Both the position numbers and the translations under genes were made by a program. Below are positions 53,350-62,356 of a stretch of 64,000 nt of DNA, one piece after another. The stretch is from positions 1 to 64,000 of the forward strand of contig NZ_LJOD01000008.1 of NCBI RefSeq assembly GCF_001295265.1, written 5' to 3'. Below the pieces are notes generated by a model. The model made no database searches. It saw nothing but the letters and a program-made list of their open reading frames with translations, and was not told the DNA's origin. This DNA is from Chryseobacterium indologenes. Its GTDB lineage: Bacteria; Bacteroidota; Bacteroidia; Flavobacteriales; Weeksellaceae. Within the stretch, counting starts at the first letter, position 1. Each line of letters opens with the position of its first letter.

Positions 53350-55233
53350 TTACATATCCAGGTAATCGGTGTCTTCATTGCTGATTTTCACAACATATTC
53401 AATCCCGTCTATAGCTTTTGCAATGATCTGATTTCTGAGAATATTGGCCATATTTTCCCAATAAGCTCTTCCGTAGAATGAATAATTCTGTGGAATGATT
53501 TCCACTTCCACCGTTCTTACAAAACCTTCTTTTGGCCTGTTGCTGATCATGGTTCCTCTTCTTACTCTGACTTCTTTTAATTCGTCTTTCAGAATCATCC
53601 TGCAATAATTTTTTACGTCTTCCAGAGAAATGATTTTGTCTCTGGTTGTTAATGCATATTTATAAGCCTGAATACTGTCTGTTCCTTTCTGCTCTTCAGA
53701 ACCTCCGATAGTTTCGGTAAGCAGTATTACAGTCTGGGATTTTAACTGGTTAGAAAGTTCTGTTCCTGAACGCATGTGGTTGGCCAGTGTGCAATGGGTA
53801 ATCCAGAAAGAAGCATAGGTATGGTCTGTTTTTTCTACAGGTTCCATAATTACATAATTCAGTTCCTGCCTGATATTTCTTTTGGCATTGTTTACTTTCT
53901 GTACCATCGATTTCATTTTATCGGACATCTCGCTTAATACCCCTTTCACATTATCCCTGTTTAAAAGTGAAAAAGCAGCAATCTCATCTCTTGTCAGCTC
54001 CAGTACATTGGCAATCATATCTACAGCATTTCTACTGGTGAATCGCTCCATCCCCCCTTTTCTTACAGTATATAAGCCCTTTTTAAGATCATCTGCCGGG
54101 GTGAAAGGAATTTCGGTATATTTTCTTCCGTCTCCATCCTGAACCTCATCTACATAAAGAAAATGTTCGCCCTCATCTGTTACCAGAGGAATGTTATTTC
54201 CCATAATATCAAGGCTGTATTCTGTTTTTTTCCAGCCTCTGTTGTAAACCGGGAAAGCATTCATCACGAATGAAAAGTTGTCGAGGATTTCTGCCGAAAA
54301 CTGTGGCGGAAATTCAAAAGTAAGCCATAGATAGCGCTTATCTCCGATCTGTTTTGTAATTTCTTCTTTTCCTTCCAGGAAATTAAGGTTCTGTGGAAGT
54401 TTTCCGGGTTCTGAAAATAAACTGCTTGAAATTCCGGTGATTTCAATGAATTTATGACGGTAAATACTTTTTATATCTTCAATAACCTTATTCCGGATAG
54501 ACTGCTCTCTGAACATCTGTTCATATCCGTCCTGCTGTTGATTAGAAAGGTAGCTTAATCCCTCTCTCACAAACAATGGATTTCCATTACTGGAAACAGT
54601 AATATAAGGTAATAGTTTATAAACAAAATCCAAATGTTCAAAAGCCGGATTTGAACAGAATATACTGAGGTATTTAGGAAAATTTTCGCTCGTATATTTG
54701 CTGACATCTACTCCTATGGTGACCTTTCTGTAGTCTTCCGGTCTTCCCTGAAACCTTGCCACAGGTATTTTATTCAGTCTTTCATCAATGCTGTAACAGG
54801 TGTTTCCTACAAACATCACTGCGGTCTGCGCTTTATTAATACGAACATTTCCAATGGGGGTAAAAGGAATATTCAGCTGCTTATCGGATTCTGATTTTAC
54901 CGTGGAAGTCATCTGCTTACGAAAGAAAAACTCGGAATGTTCCAAAAGAATCTCCGAAGATTCATAAGGCTGTGTATAAGCAACAGCATGAGCAGGAATC
55001 GGGTGGGTATAAATGGAAGGGGTAAGAAGTTTAGCCAGCTTTTCAAGAATTCTGGCATTAACGGTCTGAATTTCATTATTGGCTTTAAAAACTTCCGTAC
55101 TGAATGCATCAATCAGTAATTTTACAAAAGGATCCAGAGATTGCGGACTTTTGAGTCCCCATACTTTGGTTGCATTCTGTAGCATTCTGGCTTTTACAGA
55201 TTCTTTGGAATATATATTCTGATCTAAGTTCAT
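53350..55233 (-). CDS. tssF: T6SS baseplate subunit TssF (Bacteroidota type)
   Basis: 627 residues. N-terminal YSKESVKARMLQNATKVWGLKSPQSLDPFVKLLIDAFSTEVFKANNEIQTVNARILEKLAKLL, the usual TssF/gp6-like opening in T6SSiii systems, in which a wedge protein lies around the hub. Later come strands such as VSKYTSENFPKYLSIFCSNP and QGRPEDYRKVTIGV and a C-terminal VEVEIIPQNYSFYGRAYWEN. It follows tssE by 23 bp. It belongs to the cytoplasmic baseplate; tssG, K and sheath genes are not in the window. Confidence 0.85.
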   Translation of the reverse strand: MNLDQNIYSKESVKARMLQNATKVWGLKSPQSLDPFVKLLIDAFSTEVFKANNEIQTVNARILEKLAKLLTPSIYTHPIPAHAVAYTQPYESSEILLEHSEFFFRKQMTSTVKSESDKQLNIPFTPIGNVRINKAQTAVMFVGNTCYSIDERLNKIPVARFQGRPEDYRKVTIGVDVSKYTSENFPKYLSIFCSNPAFEHLDFVYKLLPYITVSSNGNPLFVREGLSYLSNQQQDGYEQMFREQSIRNKVIEDIKSIYRHKFIEITGISSSLFSEPGKLPQNLNFLEGKEEITKQIGDKRYLWLTFEFPPQFSAEILDNFSFVMNAFPVYNRGWKKTEYSLDIMGNNIPLVTDEGEHFLYVDEVQDGDGRKYTEIPFTPADDLKKGLYTVRKGGMERFTSRNAVDMIANVLELTRDEIAAFSLLNRDNVKGVLSEMSDKMKSMVQKVNNAKRNIRQELNYVIMEPVEKTDHTYASFWITHCTLANHMRSGTELSNQLKSQTVILLTETIGGSEEQKGTDSIQAYKYALTTRDKIISLEDVKNYCRMILKDELKEVRVRRGTMISNRPKEGFVRTVEVEIIPQNYSFYGRAYWENMANILRNQIIAKAIDGIEYVVKISNEDTDYLDM

Positions 55234-55256
55234 AAGTTTTGTGGTGGTTAAAAGAT

Positions 55257-55697
55257 TTAGTCAATAGACATCGGGCTTAAGAATAATTCTGTAGAAAAGC
55301 TGAAACGTTCTCCTGTCTCCTCCATTTTTGCATTAATGGCAATTCTAACTTTCTTTTTGATTTCCGTATGTTCTTTGGTGTCATAACTATGTTCTACAAT
55401 CTGGATGTGGGCGTCAATCTGAGGCTGTACAATCCGTGGCTCATATTCCAGGATCTGCCTTCTGAGGCTTTTAATAAAAACATTTTCCCAAACGGCACTG
55501 GTAACTCCATTATCGAATTCCAGGTTCCAAACATCATTTCCATAATTTTCGTCATATCGGTTTTCGCCTTTCTTGGTGGTGATCAGTAGCATGATATTGT
55601 GCGCTATACTTTCTCCCATATCGCATGTATCGATGCTTCCGCCCTCCGTCATTAATGTAGACGGCACAAAAGGCATTCTGTAATTTGGTGTATCCAT
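55257..55697 (-). CDS. tssE: GPW/gp25 family baseplate protein, TssE
   Basis: 146 residues. The GPW/gp25 fold is shown by SIAHNIMLLITTKKGENRYDENYGNDVWNLEF (the 'G+R..+..+G' region), FIKSLRRQILEYEPRIVQPQI and a final strand pair FSFSTELFLSPMSID. TssE is the gp25-type wedge piece that starts sheath polymerisation. First gene of tssE-tssF-lipoprotein, an order that suits a T6SSiii baseplate operon. Confidence 0.88.
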   Translation of the reverse strand: MDTPNYRMPFVPSTLMTEGGSIDTCDMGESIAHNIMLLITTKKGENRYDENYGNDVWNLEFDNGVTSAVWENVFIKSLRRQILEYEPRIVQPQIDAHIQIVEHSYDTKEHTEIKKKVRIAINAKMEETGERFSFSTELFLSPMSID

Positions 55698-55854
55698 AAT
55701 CAGCTTCTTAATTTTTTTACTCCATGGTCTGGTTTACGTAAAACGAAATACCAAAATACACATTTTCACTAAATAATTGTTACAAGATTTTAAAATATTA
55801 TTATCTCTGAAACCTGAAAGATGGAAGATGATACCCAAATGTTACTGTATAAGA

Positions 55855-55890
55855 TCAAAAATTAAGGCTTCTCATTGAATGAAAAGCCTT
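55855..55890 (-). terminator. Terminator of the permease gene
   Basis: AAGGCTTCTCATT-g-AATGAAAAGCCTT (55864-55890), long stem with one mismatch, followed on the minus strand by AATTTTTG. Confidence 0.7.
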
Positions 55891-55916
55891 ATGGTATTAT
55901 CGCTGATAATTGAATA

Positions 55917-57335
55917 TTATTGTTGTTCCTGTTTATTTTTCCGGTTGATAAAATAGTATACGGGAAGTCCCAGCAGTACCATGATAAACCCTGGCCAGGT
56001 ATATTGCTGTTTGTAGATGAGCAGGAGTACGCAAAACCCTGTTCCTATCAACAGATAAATAACGGGTGTTACCGGATACAGCCATGTTTTGTAAGGTCTC
56101 TCCAGTTCCGGTTTTTTGAATCTTAAATAAATCACCCCGAAAACAGTAATCATATAGAACAAAACAATGACAAAGGAAATCATATCCAGCAGATTGCCGT
56201 ATTGTCCGCTAAGACATAGTAATGAAGCCCAGATTCCCTGCATCCATAAAGCATTTGCAGGTACTTCGTTTTTATTATTTTCAACTGCCGGCTTAAAGAA
56301 CATTCCATCTTTTGCCATTGTCTGGAAAACCCGTGCTCCGGCCAGAATCAACCCATTATTACACCCGAAAGTAGAAACCATAACCAGCAAAGCAATAATA
56401 ATAGTTCCGGCACTTCCGAAAATATTCTGAGAGGCTGCTACAGCTACTCTATCGTTAGCAGCAAAAGCAATACTTTCTCTGTCCAAAGCATTCAGATATA
56501 CAAAATTAACAGCCAGATAAAGGATCATAACGGCAGATGTTCCGTAAATCATTGCTTTTACTACATTTTTCTTAGGGTTTTCAATTTCCCCGGAGACAAA
56601 TGTTACACTTTCCCAGGCTACGGAACTGAAAACAGAACCTACCATTGCGGCTGCAATTCCTCCCAGAAGAGTCATTCCACTGATTGACTCCCAGCCTTCT
56701 TTAAGAAAGTTACCGTTAAGATCTTTTTTAAGATTATTGAATGCCTCCATACCCCAACTGAAATTTTCGGATAAACGGGAAATATCCACCAGAATAAATC
56801 CTGCCGCGATAAGTCCCGCTAAGGCAATGATTTTTGATCCTGTAAACACATTCTGGAGCAGTTTTCCGCTTTCCACTCCTCTTGTATTGATATAGGTAAG
56901 AAGAATAATAACGGCTATTGCCAGAATCTGTATCCAGGTAATTTTAAATTCTCCACTTTGAAAAATGGGAGCTGCATCATTTAATGAAGGAACCAGATAG
57001 GCTGTAAATTTACCAAAAGCCATAGCTACTGCAGCAATCGTTCCTGTCTGGATCACTGTAAAAAGTCCCCATCCGTAAAGGAAGCCCATCTTTCGGCCGA
57101 AAATTTCTTTAAGATAGGTATACTGCCCTCCGGCTTTAGGAAACAGGGCTGAGAGTTCACCATAGCTTATTGCTGCTGCTACCGTCATGATTCCTGTAAT
57201 GATCCATACGGCAACCAACCAGAATCCGGAGCCTAAATTCCGCATCATATCTGCGCTTACAATAAAGATTCCGCTTCCAATCATAGACCCCATCACAAGC
57301 ATGATAGCGTCCCAAAGTTTCAGTTTTTTCTGCAT
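55917..57335 (-). CDS. APC family amino acid permease
   Basis: 472 residues from the ATG at 57333-57335 (MQKKLKLWDAIMLVMGSMIG); a TTG two codons upstream is less likely. About twelve helices. GSMIGSGIFIVSADM is the unwound helix-1 substrate motif of APC transporters, and helix 6 has SVFSSVAWESVTFVSGEIENPKKNV. It resembles the LAT/YfnA-type amino acid permeases that use an ion gradient or exchange. Divergent from the DUF4920 gene; a TATATTTG -7 box lies at 57352-57359 on this strand. Confidence 0.92.
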   Translation of the reverse strand: MQKKLKLWDAIMLVMGSMIGSGIFIVSADMMRNLGSGFWLVAVWIITGIMTVAAAISYGELSALFPKAGGQYTYLKEIFGRKMGFLYGWGLFTVIQTGTIAAVAMAFGKFTAYLVPSLNDAAPIFQSGEFKITWIQILAIAVIILLTYINTRGVESGKLLQNVFTGSKIIALAGLIAAGFILVDISRLSENFSWGMEAFNNLKKDLNGNFLKEGWESISGMTLLGGIAAAMVGSVFSSVAWESVTFVSGEIENPKKNVVKAMIYGTSAVMILYLAVNFVYLNALDRESIAFAANDRVAVAASQNIFGSAGTIIIALLVMVSTFGCNNGLILAGARVFQTMAKDGMFFKPAVENNKNEVPANALWMQGIWASLLCLSGQYGNLLDMISFVIVLFYMITVFGVIYLRFKKPELERPYKTWLYPVTPVIYLLIGTGFCVLLLIYKQQYTWPGFIMVLLGLPVYYFINRKNKQEQQ

Positions 57336-57455
57336 AGTCAAGTATAGTCGTCAAATATAAACAAATATGCTATTGATTTTGAAATTTGTTTATAAATTCC
57401 ATAATGACCTGTTTTTTATCAACTTTTTATCCTTATTATATTCAATTTTAATTAG

Positions 57456-57463
57456 TACTTTTG
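57456..57463 (+). promoter_or_regulatory. -7 box TACTTTTG before the DUF4920 gene
   Basis: TACTTTTG fits TAnnTTTG, 15 bp before the ATG at 57479, which makes the upstream in-frame TTG at 57461 impossible as a start. Confidence 0.6.
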
Positions 57464-57478
57464 AAAAAAATATTAAAA

Positions 57479-57994
57479 ATGAAATTCAAAGCTATATTAT
57501 TCGCTGCAGCTGTAAGTGTTTCTACTTTGGCTTTTGCACAGGAGACATCACAGAAAAAGTTCGGTCCGCCTGCCGGAAATGCTGTTGTTGGGGATGTTTA
57601 CGGAGCGGGAGTTGCTTCTTCTTCTGAATCTAAGGCAATATCTGTAGAAAAATTAAGCAAAAAGCTTAAAAAGGATAATAAGAAAGTAGAAAACGTAGCC
57701 ATTAAGGGTAAAGTAACTGATGTATGTGAGAAAAAAGGATGCTGGCTTACAATCCAGACTGAAGATGACACTCAGTTTTTCGTGAAAATGAAGGATTATG
57801 CTTTCTTTGTCCCTACTGCTTTAAAAGGAAAGAATGTTGTGCTTGAAGGGAATGCAGAAAGAAAAGTAACTTCAGTAGATGAGCAGAAACATTATGCAGA
57901 AGATGCTAAAAAGCCACAGGCAGAAATTGACGCAATCACTAAACCTAAAGAAGAGATCAGATTTGTAGCCAACGGTATTAAAGTGGTTAACTAA
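57479..57994 (+). CDS. Exported DUF4920 protein
   Basis: 171 residues with signal peptide MKFKAILFAAAVSVSTLAFAQ. The mature domain has KVENVAIKGKVTDVCEKKGCWLTIQTED with a CxxxxC motif (VCEKKGCW), TQFFVKMKDYAFFVPTALKGKNVVLEG and DEQKHYAEDA, all typical of DUF4920, an OB-fold periplasmic protein. The two cysteines could bind a metal or form a disulfide; the family is often near copper or redox genes, but no such neighbours are here. Confidence 0.9.
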   Translation: MKFKAILFAAAVSVSTLAFAQETSQKKFGPPAGNAVVGDVYGAGVASSSESKAISVEKLSKKLKKDNKKVENVAIKGKVTDVCEKKGCWLTIQTEDDTQFFVKMKDYAFFVPTALKGKNVVLEGNAERKVTSVDEQKHYAEDAKKPQAEIDAITKPKEEIRFVANGIKVVN

Positions 57995-58016
57995 TTCTCT
58001 TAAATGTATATAAAAA

Positions 58017-58046
58017 CAACATCCTCAAAGTTTTTTGAGGATGTTT
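58017..58046 (+). terminator. Terminator after the DUF4920 gene
   Basis: AACATCCTCAAA-gttt-TTTGAGGATGTTTT plus ATTTTTA. Confidence 0.88.
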
Positions 58047-58208
58047 TATTTTTATACCACGGATGACTAATAAAGTCGTGTACATCTGGCAATAAATTTT
58101 TTGACTATAAAAGTTTTTACAATTAAGTTATTTTTAAGATCAATGCTTTGAGTATAGAAGTTAAAAAGCTCCGATTTTTTATTAGCCATTCAATAAAATC
58201 AGCCTGCC

Positions 58209-59318
58209 TTAATCTTCTATTGTAAATTCCACAGGCGCATCGAGTTTCGGATATTTGGTATCTGCTACAAATTTTTTTCCTGTGCAGTCTATTTCAAGCC
58301 AGCCTTTTCTTTTTTTCACATCGCCTACTTCCATAACAAAAGGAACAAAGGAAATTTCATCTTTACCTTCTTCCATGATTTCCCTGTACTGGACGGCAAC
58401 ATCCAGGATGCATTCGTGCTCGGTATTCAGTCTTACATTTCTGTAAATGATATCATAATGGGTTTCCTTATTTTCCGGAATTTCAAAATATTTCTCCCAC
58501 CCTTCAGTATCTGAATTTAGGTCACTTATTGCTTTTAAAGCATAATACAAGGCTATTGTATAATATCTTCTTGTCTTCTTTCTTGTGTAATCCTCTACAA
58601 AATGTCCACCCTCAAACAGGATAGTGGGCAGTCCGGCTTTGATAAAGTTATCTCCTGTAGACGCCGGATAAAATTCATCTGAGTACCTGCCTATCTGATC
58701 AGGGATCATTTCTTTTAGCTGTTCATATACTTTACCAATGACAGCCATACATTTTTTTCTGTTGTCTGTAACGGTACGTTCTACATTTTCCGAAGGGGCA
58801 AGGAATGAAAGTGTTGCCGGATGAATTCCGTCTGTAGTAAATATGGTACGCTGTTCATGAAGGTTTAATGCATAATCATATTTTTTTGTGGCGACAGCGG
58901 TTTTCAGGTATTTAATCTCTTTACTGGCTTCATTATGAAAATCTCTGTTGAGATCAATATCGGATGCATTAAGTCTGGTCCATTTTTCAGAGCCATCCGG
59001 ATTGAGCATAAAAATAAAATCCAAACTGATTTTACTGAACAGTTCATCCTTTATTTCCGGAGCAGTATCGAGTGTTTCCAGTAAGTCGAGCATGGCATGA
59101 GTAGCATTGGATTCATTTCCATGCATCTGCGACCAGGCAAGAACATTAATATTTCCGGAACCGATACTTAAACAGTAAATGGGTTTCTCTAAATATGATC
59201 TTCCGATCTCATGAATATAATTGCTGAGATTCGTCTGTAGGTAAGAAAATAATTTTTCAGGGGAAATATAGCGGTTTGGGAAATCAGGATTTGGAATATA
59301 GATTTGTTCAAAATTCAT
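58209..59318 (-). CDS. M14 family zinc carboxypeptidase-like protein
   Basis: 369 residues from the ATG at 59316-59318 (MNFEQIYIPNPDFPNRYI). Zinc ligands: H66 and E69 in QMHGNESNATHAM, H154 in LNLHEQR. NPDG and IDLNRDF are the substrate-binding landmarks, and the general base glutamate is in ILFEGGHFVED. No signal peptide, so it acts in the cytoplasm. Substrate may be a peptidoglycan-type or tagged peptide. An upstream longer frame exists but has no reason to be used. Confidence 0.9.
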   Translation of the reverse strand: MNFEQIYIPNPDFPNRYISPEKLFSYLQTNLSNYIHEIGRSYLEKPIYCLSIGSGNINVLAWSQMHGNESNATHAMLDLLETLDTAPEIKDELFSKISLDFIFMLNPDGSEKWTRLNASDIDLNRDFHNEASKEIKYLKTAVATKKYDYALNLHEQRTIFTTDGIHPATLSFLAPSENVERTVTDNRKKCMAVIGKVYEQLKEMIPDQIGRYSDEFYPASTGDNFIKAGLPTILFEGGHFVEDYTRKKTRRYYTIALYYALKAISDLNSDTEGWEKYFEIPENKETHYDIIYRNVRLNTEHECILDVAVQYREIMEEGKDEISFVPFVMEVGDVKKRKGWLEIDCTGKKFVADTKYPKLDAPVEFTIED

Positions 59319-60159
59319 TATGAAGTAGTTTACAAGAGTCAAATTTAAGCATTTTTGACTAAAAAATAAAATTAACATAAGTAAATTAACTAAACATTGT
59401 AAGCTGCCATTTTGTCTGTGGATAAAATTGTGGATTGCGAATAATTTAAAATGAATATTTTAAATATCTATTTTTCAGTCATTTATGATTTTCATCTCAA
59501 CTATATTAGTAATATGACTTTAAGTGCTTAAATAGGTATTTCTTGAAAAATAAGGATCAATTTATTAAACAGCATTAATGTGGATAACTTTAGAACTAAA
59601 CATTATATACAAATGTAAACTTTATATTTTCTAAGAAAATTTAGCTATTTTTTGTCTTTGCCATAGAAAATCCTGCCCTAATTACATGTCTTTGAAATTT
59701 ACAATTGAAAATTAACCGATAATTATCACATTTCACCTATAAAATATTGATAATTAACTATTTATGTGTTAATTTACTTTTGTATATTGATAATATTATT
59801 GATTTTTAACGATAATAACTACTATAAAGCAATAGATTTTTAATTATATGATTTTGTTATATATATCACTGATAAATAGCTATTTATACTGTTTACAAGC
59901 TTAAATTACCTGTATAATATGGATTATTGGATAAATTATGACAAAGCAAAACATAAAAATTGTACTGAACGTCTTAAAAAGTAAATTTACTTTAGTTAAT
60001 TAGCTTTTATTTCTTAACGATATATTTAAAGAACTGATATTTAAACAATTATAATCATTTACATTTGTATATACAAAATATTTGCTGTTATTTACTTTTG
60101 TAATTTGCATTTGTAACTTTATTTATTTACATTTGTAAAATAATTAAAAGCGTATTTTT
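59319..60159. other. 841-bp AT-rich control region without genes
   Basis: Very AT-rich, stops in all frames. It carries repeated TTTACATTTGTA-like words at 59608-59619 (inverted), 59773-59784, 59986-59998 (degenerate), 60058-60069, 60091-60103, 60104-60116 and 60126-60140. Density rises toward the XRE gene at 60160. Confidence 0.7.
60058..60140 (+). promoter_or_regulatory. Cluster of four TTTACATTTGTA-type sites, probable operators/promoters of the XRE regulator
   Basis: Sites: TTTACATTTGTA (60058), TTTACTTTTGTAA (60091), TTTGCATTTGTAA (60104), TTTACATTTGTAAAA (60126). Each imperfect palindrome contains or nearly contains the -7 box TAnnTTTG. The best promoter is TTTG 60104-60107, 20 bp, TACATTTG 60128-60135. 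Confidence 0.6.
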
Positions 60160-60696
60160 ATGAGTCTGAACGAAAGAATTTCCAAAGTAATAGAGTATTC
60201 TGCTTTTACTCCTTCTGAGTTTGCTGATGAGATTGATGTGCAGCGTTCTTCTATTTCACACATTACCTCAGGGAGAAATAAACCATCTTTGGAATTCATC
60301 ATAAAGATAAAATCCCGCTTCCCGGAAATCCTTTGGGATTGGCTGATTACGGGAGAAGGAGAAATGCTGAAATCTGAACTCCCGGAAACCATAGATCTCC
60401 AGACAGAAAAATTGGATGACCAACCAAAGCCTACTCCGCTTCCGGACCTGTTCACCATGATGAGTGATGATGAAGATCCGGAGCCGACAGAGGTTCCTTC
60501 TGAACCTACAAAATCAGGTCCGCGAGAATCGTTTATACCGCCCGCAAGTACAACAGAGAAAAATTTAACGGATTCTCAGCGATTAGAAAACTCTCAAGAA
60601 CAAATCATCGCCCAAACTATTGGAAATCAAAGCAATAAGATAAAACGTATCGTCCTGTTCTATGAAAACGGAAAATTCGAAAGTTTTGAACCATAA
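60160..60696 (+). CDS. XRE-family helix-turn-helix regulator
   Basis: 178 residues. The N-terminal HTH (about 5-65) reads ISKVIEYSAFTPSEFADEIDVQRSSISHITSGRNKPSLEF, with SSISH.. as recognition helix, then the usual FPEILWDWLITGEGEM. A Pro/Asp/Glu/Ser-rich linker at ~75-150 is likely disordered, and the C-terminus KRIVLFYENGKFESFEP is a short conserved strand pair seen in similar Bacteroidota proteins. It probably binds the repeats just upstream and controls itself. Stand-alone gene. Confidence 0.88.
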   Translation: MSLNERISKVIEYSAFTPSEFADEIDVQRSSISHITSGRNKPSLEFIIKIKSRFPEILWDWLITGEGEMLKSELPETIDLQTEKLDDQPKPTPLPDLFTMMSDDEDPEPTEVPSEPTKSGPRESFIPPASTTEKNLTDSQRLENSQEQIIAQTIGNQSNKIKRIVLFYENGKFESFEP

Positions 60697-60725
60697 AAAA
60701 ACCTGACTAAAGAAAATAGCCAGGT
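60695..60725 (-). terminator. Minus-strand terminator
   Basis: ACCTGnCTA (60701-60709) pairs with TAGCCAGGT (60717-60725). The T-run (seven) is on the minus strand, so it serves a transcript from the right, not the XRE gene. Confidence 0.65.
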
Positions 60726-60770
60726 AAAAAATATTTGAAGAAGAAAACTAAAGCTATTGCTTTATTTAGT

Positions 60771-60860
60771 TTATAACGGATGAAAATCTGTCCTTTCTCT
60801 TTTCAGCAGATCAAAGGTTAAATTTACAGGTTTGTCTATTATGTGATTTAAACTTATCAT
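60771..60860 (-). CDS. Candidate 29-residue small protein
   Basis: ATG at 60858-60860 reads MISLNHIIDKPVNLTFDLL then KRERTDFHPL and stop. It is framed by a strong promoter 60 bp upstream (60919-60949) and a terminator 45 bp downstream (60695-60725), both on the same strand. Balanced composition in an otherwise AT-only spacer supports coding; the transcript could also be an sRNA of about 215 nt. No family recognised. Confidence 0.45.
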   Translation of the reverse strand: MISLNHIIDKPVNLTFDLLKRERTDFHPL

Positions 60861-60918
60861 ATAAGCAGGCCACTTTATTTTAATAACCTGTTATGTATTA
60901 ACAACTTTATGATTTTAT

Positions 60919-60949
60919 CAAATATAGAAAAATACAATTAAATTAGCAA
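60919..60949 (-). promoter_or_regulatory. Promoter TTG-N20-TATATTTG (minus strand)
   Basis: Forward CAAATATA 60919-60926 and CAA 60947-60949, 20 bp apart. Consensus match; no annotated gene is served except the 29-codon frame. Confidence 0.6.
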
Positions 60950-61074
60950 TAATTTTCGCATAAATTTAAAAAATAATTAACATATATAGCTACAATATAG
61001 ATAATTGTTAATTGTTAAAAAATATAAATCGCTGCCAGAGTGACAATAAAAACGGTTTTTACCCCGTAAATGCA

Positions 61075-61103
61075 TAAAAAAGACCTGCAGAAAACTACAG
61101 GTC
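61075..61103 (-). terminator. Terminator of proline dehydrogenase
   Basis: GACCTGcAG-aaaa-CTaCAGGTC (61082-61103) followed leftwards by TTTTTT. Confidence 0.8.
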
Positions 61104-61124
61104 ATTTATATTGTAAAGATAATA

Positions 61125-62291
61125 TTATTTCTTTCTTCTTTCAAGCTCCTTTTTAATAAGCCCCAATTCCCTTCCGGTCTGTCCGGCTACAGAAGTATTT
61201 TCCTGGGCTCTTCTCGTAAGGTATGGAACCACATCCTTCACGGGTCCGTATGGAAGATATTTAGCCACATTATAGCCTTTATCCGACAGGTAGAATGTAA
61301 TATTATCACTCATCCCGTAAAGCTGTCCGAAATAAACGTGAGGATTCCCGTTTTCAAGAGATTTGGTTTTCATTTTATCCATTACCAACTCTGAAGAAAC
61401 TTCATTGTGGGTTCCGAAAAAAGCTGAAACCTTATCCAGATGGTTCATTACAAAATCAATTCCGGCATTATAGTTTTTATCTGAAGCTTCTTTGTTTGGC
61501 TGGATAGGATCTGCATATCCTTTTTCAGCTGCTCTGGCTCTTTCTTTCTCCATATAAGCCCCGCGGACAATCTTATAACCGATGAAATAGTTTTTCTCTC
61601 TGGCTCTCTGAAGATGCTGTTCCATATACTCCAGCCTTCCTGTTCTGTACATCTGGATGGTATTCCAAACGATAGGCTTTTCCTGGTTATATTTCTCCAT
61701 CATCTCTTCACAAAGATGATCTGCTGCGTCCTGCATCCAGGTTTCTTCAGCATCTACCATTACTTTTTTATCATGCTCATGGCAAAGGCTGCATACTTCA
61801 TCAAACCTTTTCACTACTCTTTCCCATTCTTCTTTCTGGCTGGAAGTCAGCTCGGCATTTTTGCCAACCGCCTCATACAGATCAATTCTTCCGAATGCTG
61901 TAGGTTTAAATACAATAAAAGGAATAGCCGGATTTCCCACTGAAAATCTTACGATATCCTTGATCTCTTTGCATACGGCATCGAAAGTTTCCTCGTCTTC
62001 TTTTCCTTCAATGGAATAGTCAAAAATACTACCTACTCCTCTTTTGAAAAGCTGTTTCACCACTTTCATACTTTCTTCACGGGTTTCACCTCCGCAGAAC
62101 TGCTCAAACAATGTGTTTTTAACAATTCCGGTAACGAAAGGAAAGTTATGATGTACAGTAAAATTAAGGACAGAGGTTCCAAGGCTTGTAAGAGCAGGCT
62201 GTTCAATCATTTTAAACATCCAGTACGCCTTTTTCAGTTGTGCATCAGACTTGTCTGCAAATGCAACTTTAGTATCATTAAAAATGGGCAT
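61125..62291 (-). CDS. Proline dehydrogenase
   Basis: 388 residues, a monofunctional PRODH with a TIM barrel. It oxidises proline to pyrroline-5-carboxylate with FAD and feeds electrons to quinone. Motifs: KVMVDAEETWMQDAADHL, YFIGYKIVRGAYMEKERARAAEKGY, FGTHNEVSSELV, and the C-terminal YLPYGPVKDVVPYLTRRAQEN, with the double arginine for proline carboxylate. A TACCTTTG -7 box is at 62316-62323 on this strand. The P5C dehydrogenase is not next to it. Confidence 0.95.
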   Translation of the reverse strand: MPIFNDTKVAFADKSDAQLKKAYWMFKMIEQPALTSLGTSVLNFTVHHNFPFVTGIVKNTLFEQFCGGETREESMKVVKQLFKRGVGSIFDYSIEGKEDEETFDAVCKEIKDIVRFSVGNPAIPFIVFKPTAFGRIDLYEAVGKNAELTSSQKEEWERVVKRFDEVCSLCHEHDKKVMVDAEETWMQDAADHLCEEMMEKYNQEKPIVWNTIQMYRTGRLEYMEQHLQRAREKNYFIGYKIVRGAYMEKERARAAEKGYADPIQPNKEASDKNYNAGIDFVMNHLDKVSAFFGTHNEVSSELVMDKMKTKSLENGNPHVYFGQLYGMSDNITFYLSDKGYNVAKYLPYGPVKDVVPYLTRRAQENTSVAGQTGRELGLIKKELERRKK

Positions 62292-62315
62292 TCCTTTTTA
62301 TTAAATTTAGTTCTG

Positions 62316-62323
62316 CAAAGGTA
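62316..62323 (-). promoter_or_regulatory. -7 box TACCTTTG before proline dehydrogenase
   Basis: Minus-strand TACCTTTG, 25 bp before the ATG; -33 element not clear. Confidence 0.5.
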
Positions 62324-62356
62324 ATGAATACCTCAGTTTATTTAAAGAAATTTTTT

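Noticed and set aside
60975-61075. 32-codon minus frame starting after the proline dehydrogenase terminator
   Set aside because: It has no promoter between the terminator and its ATG and a random-looking composition.
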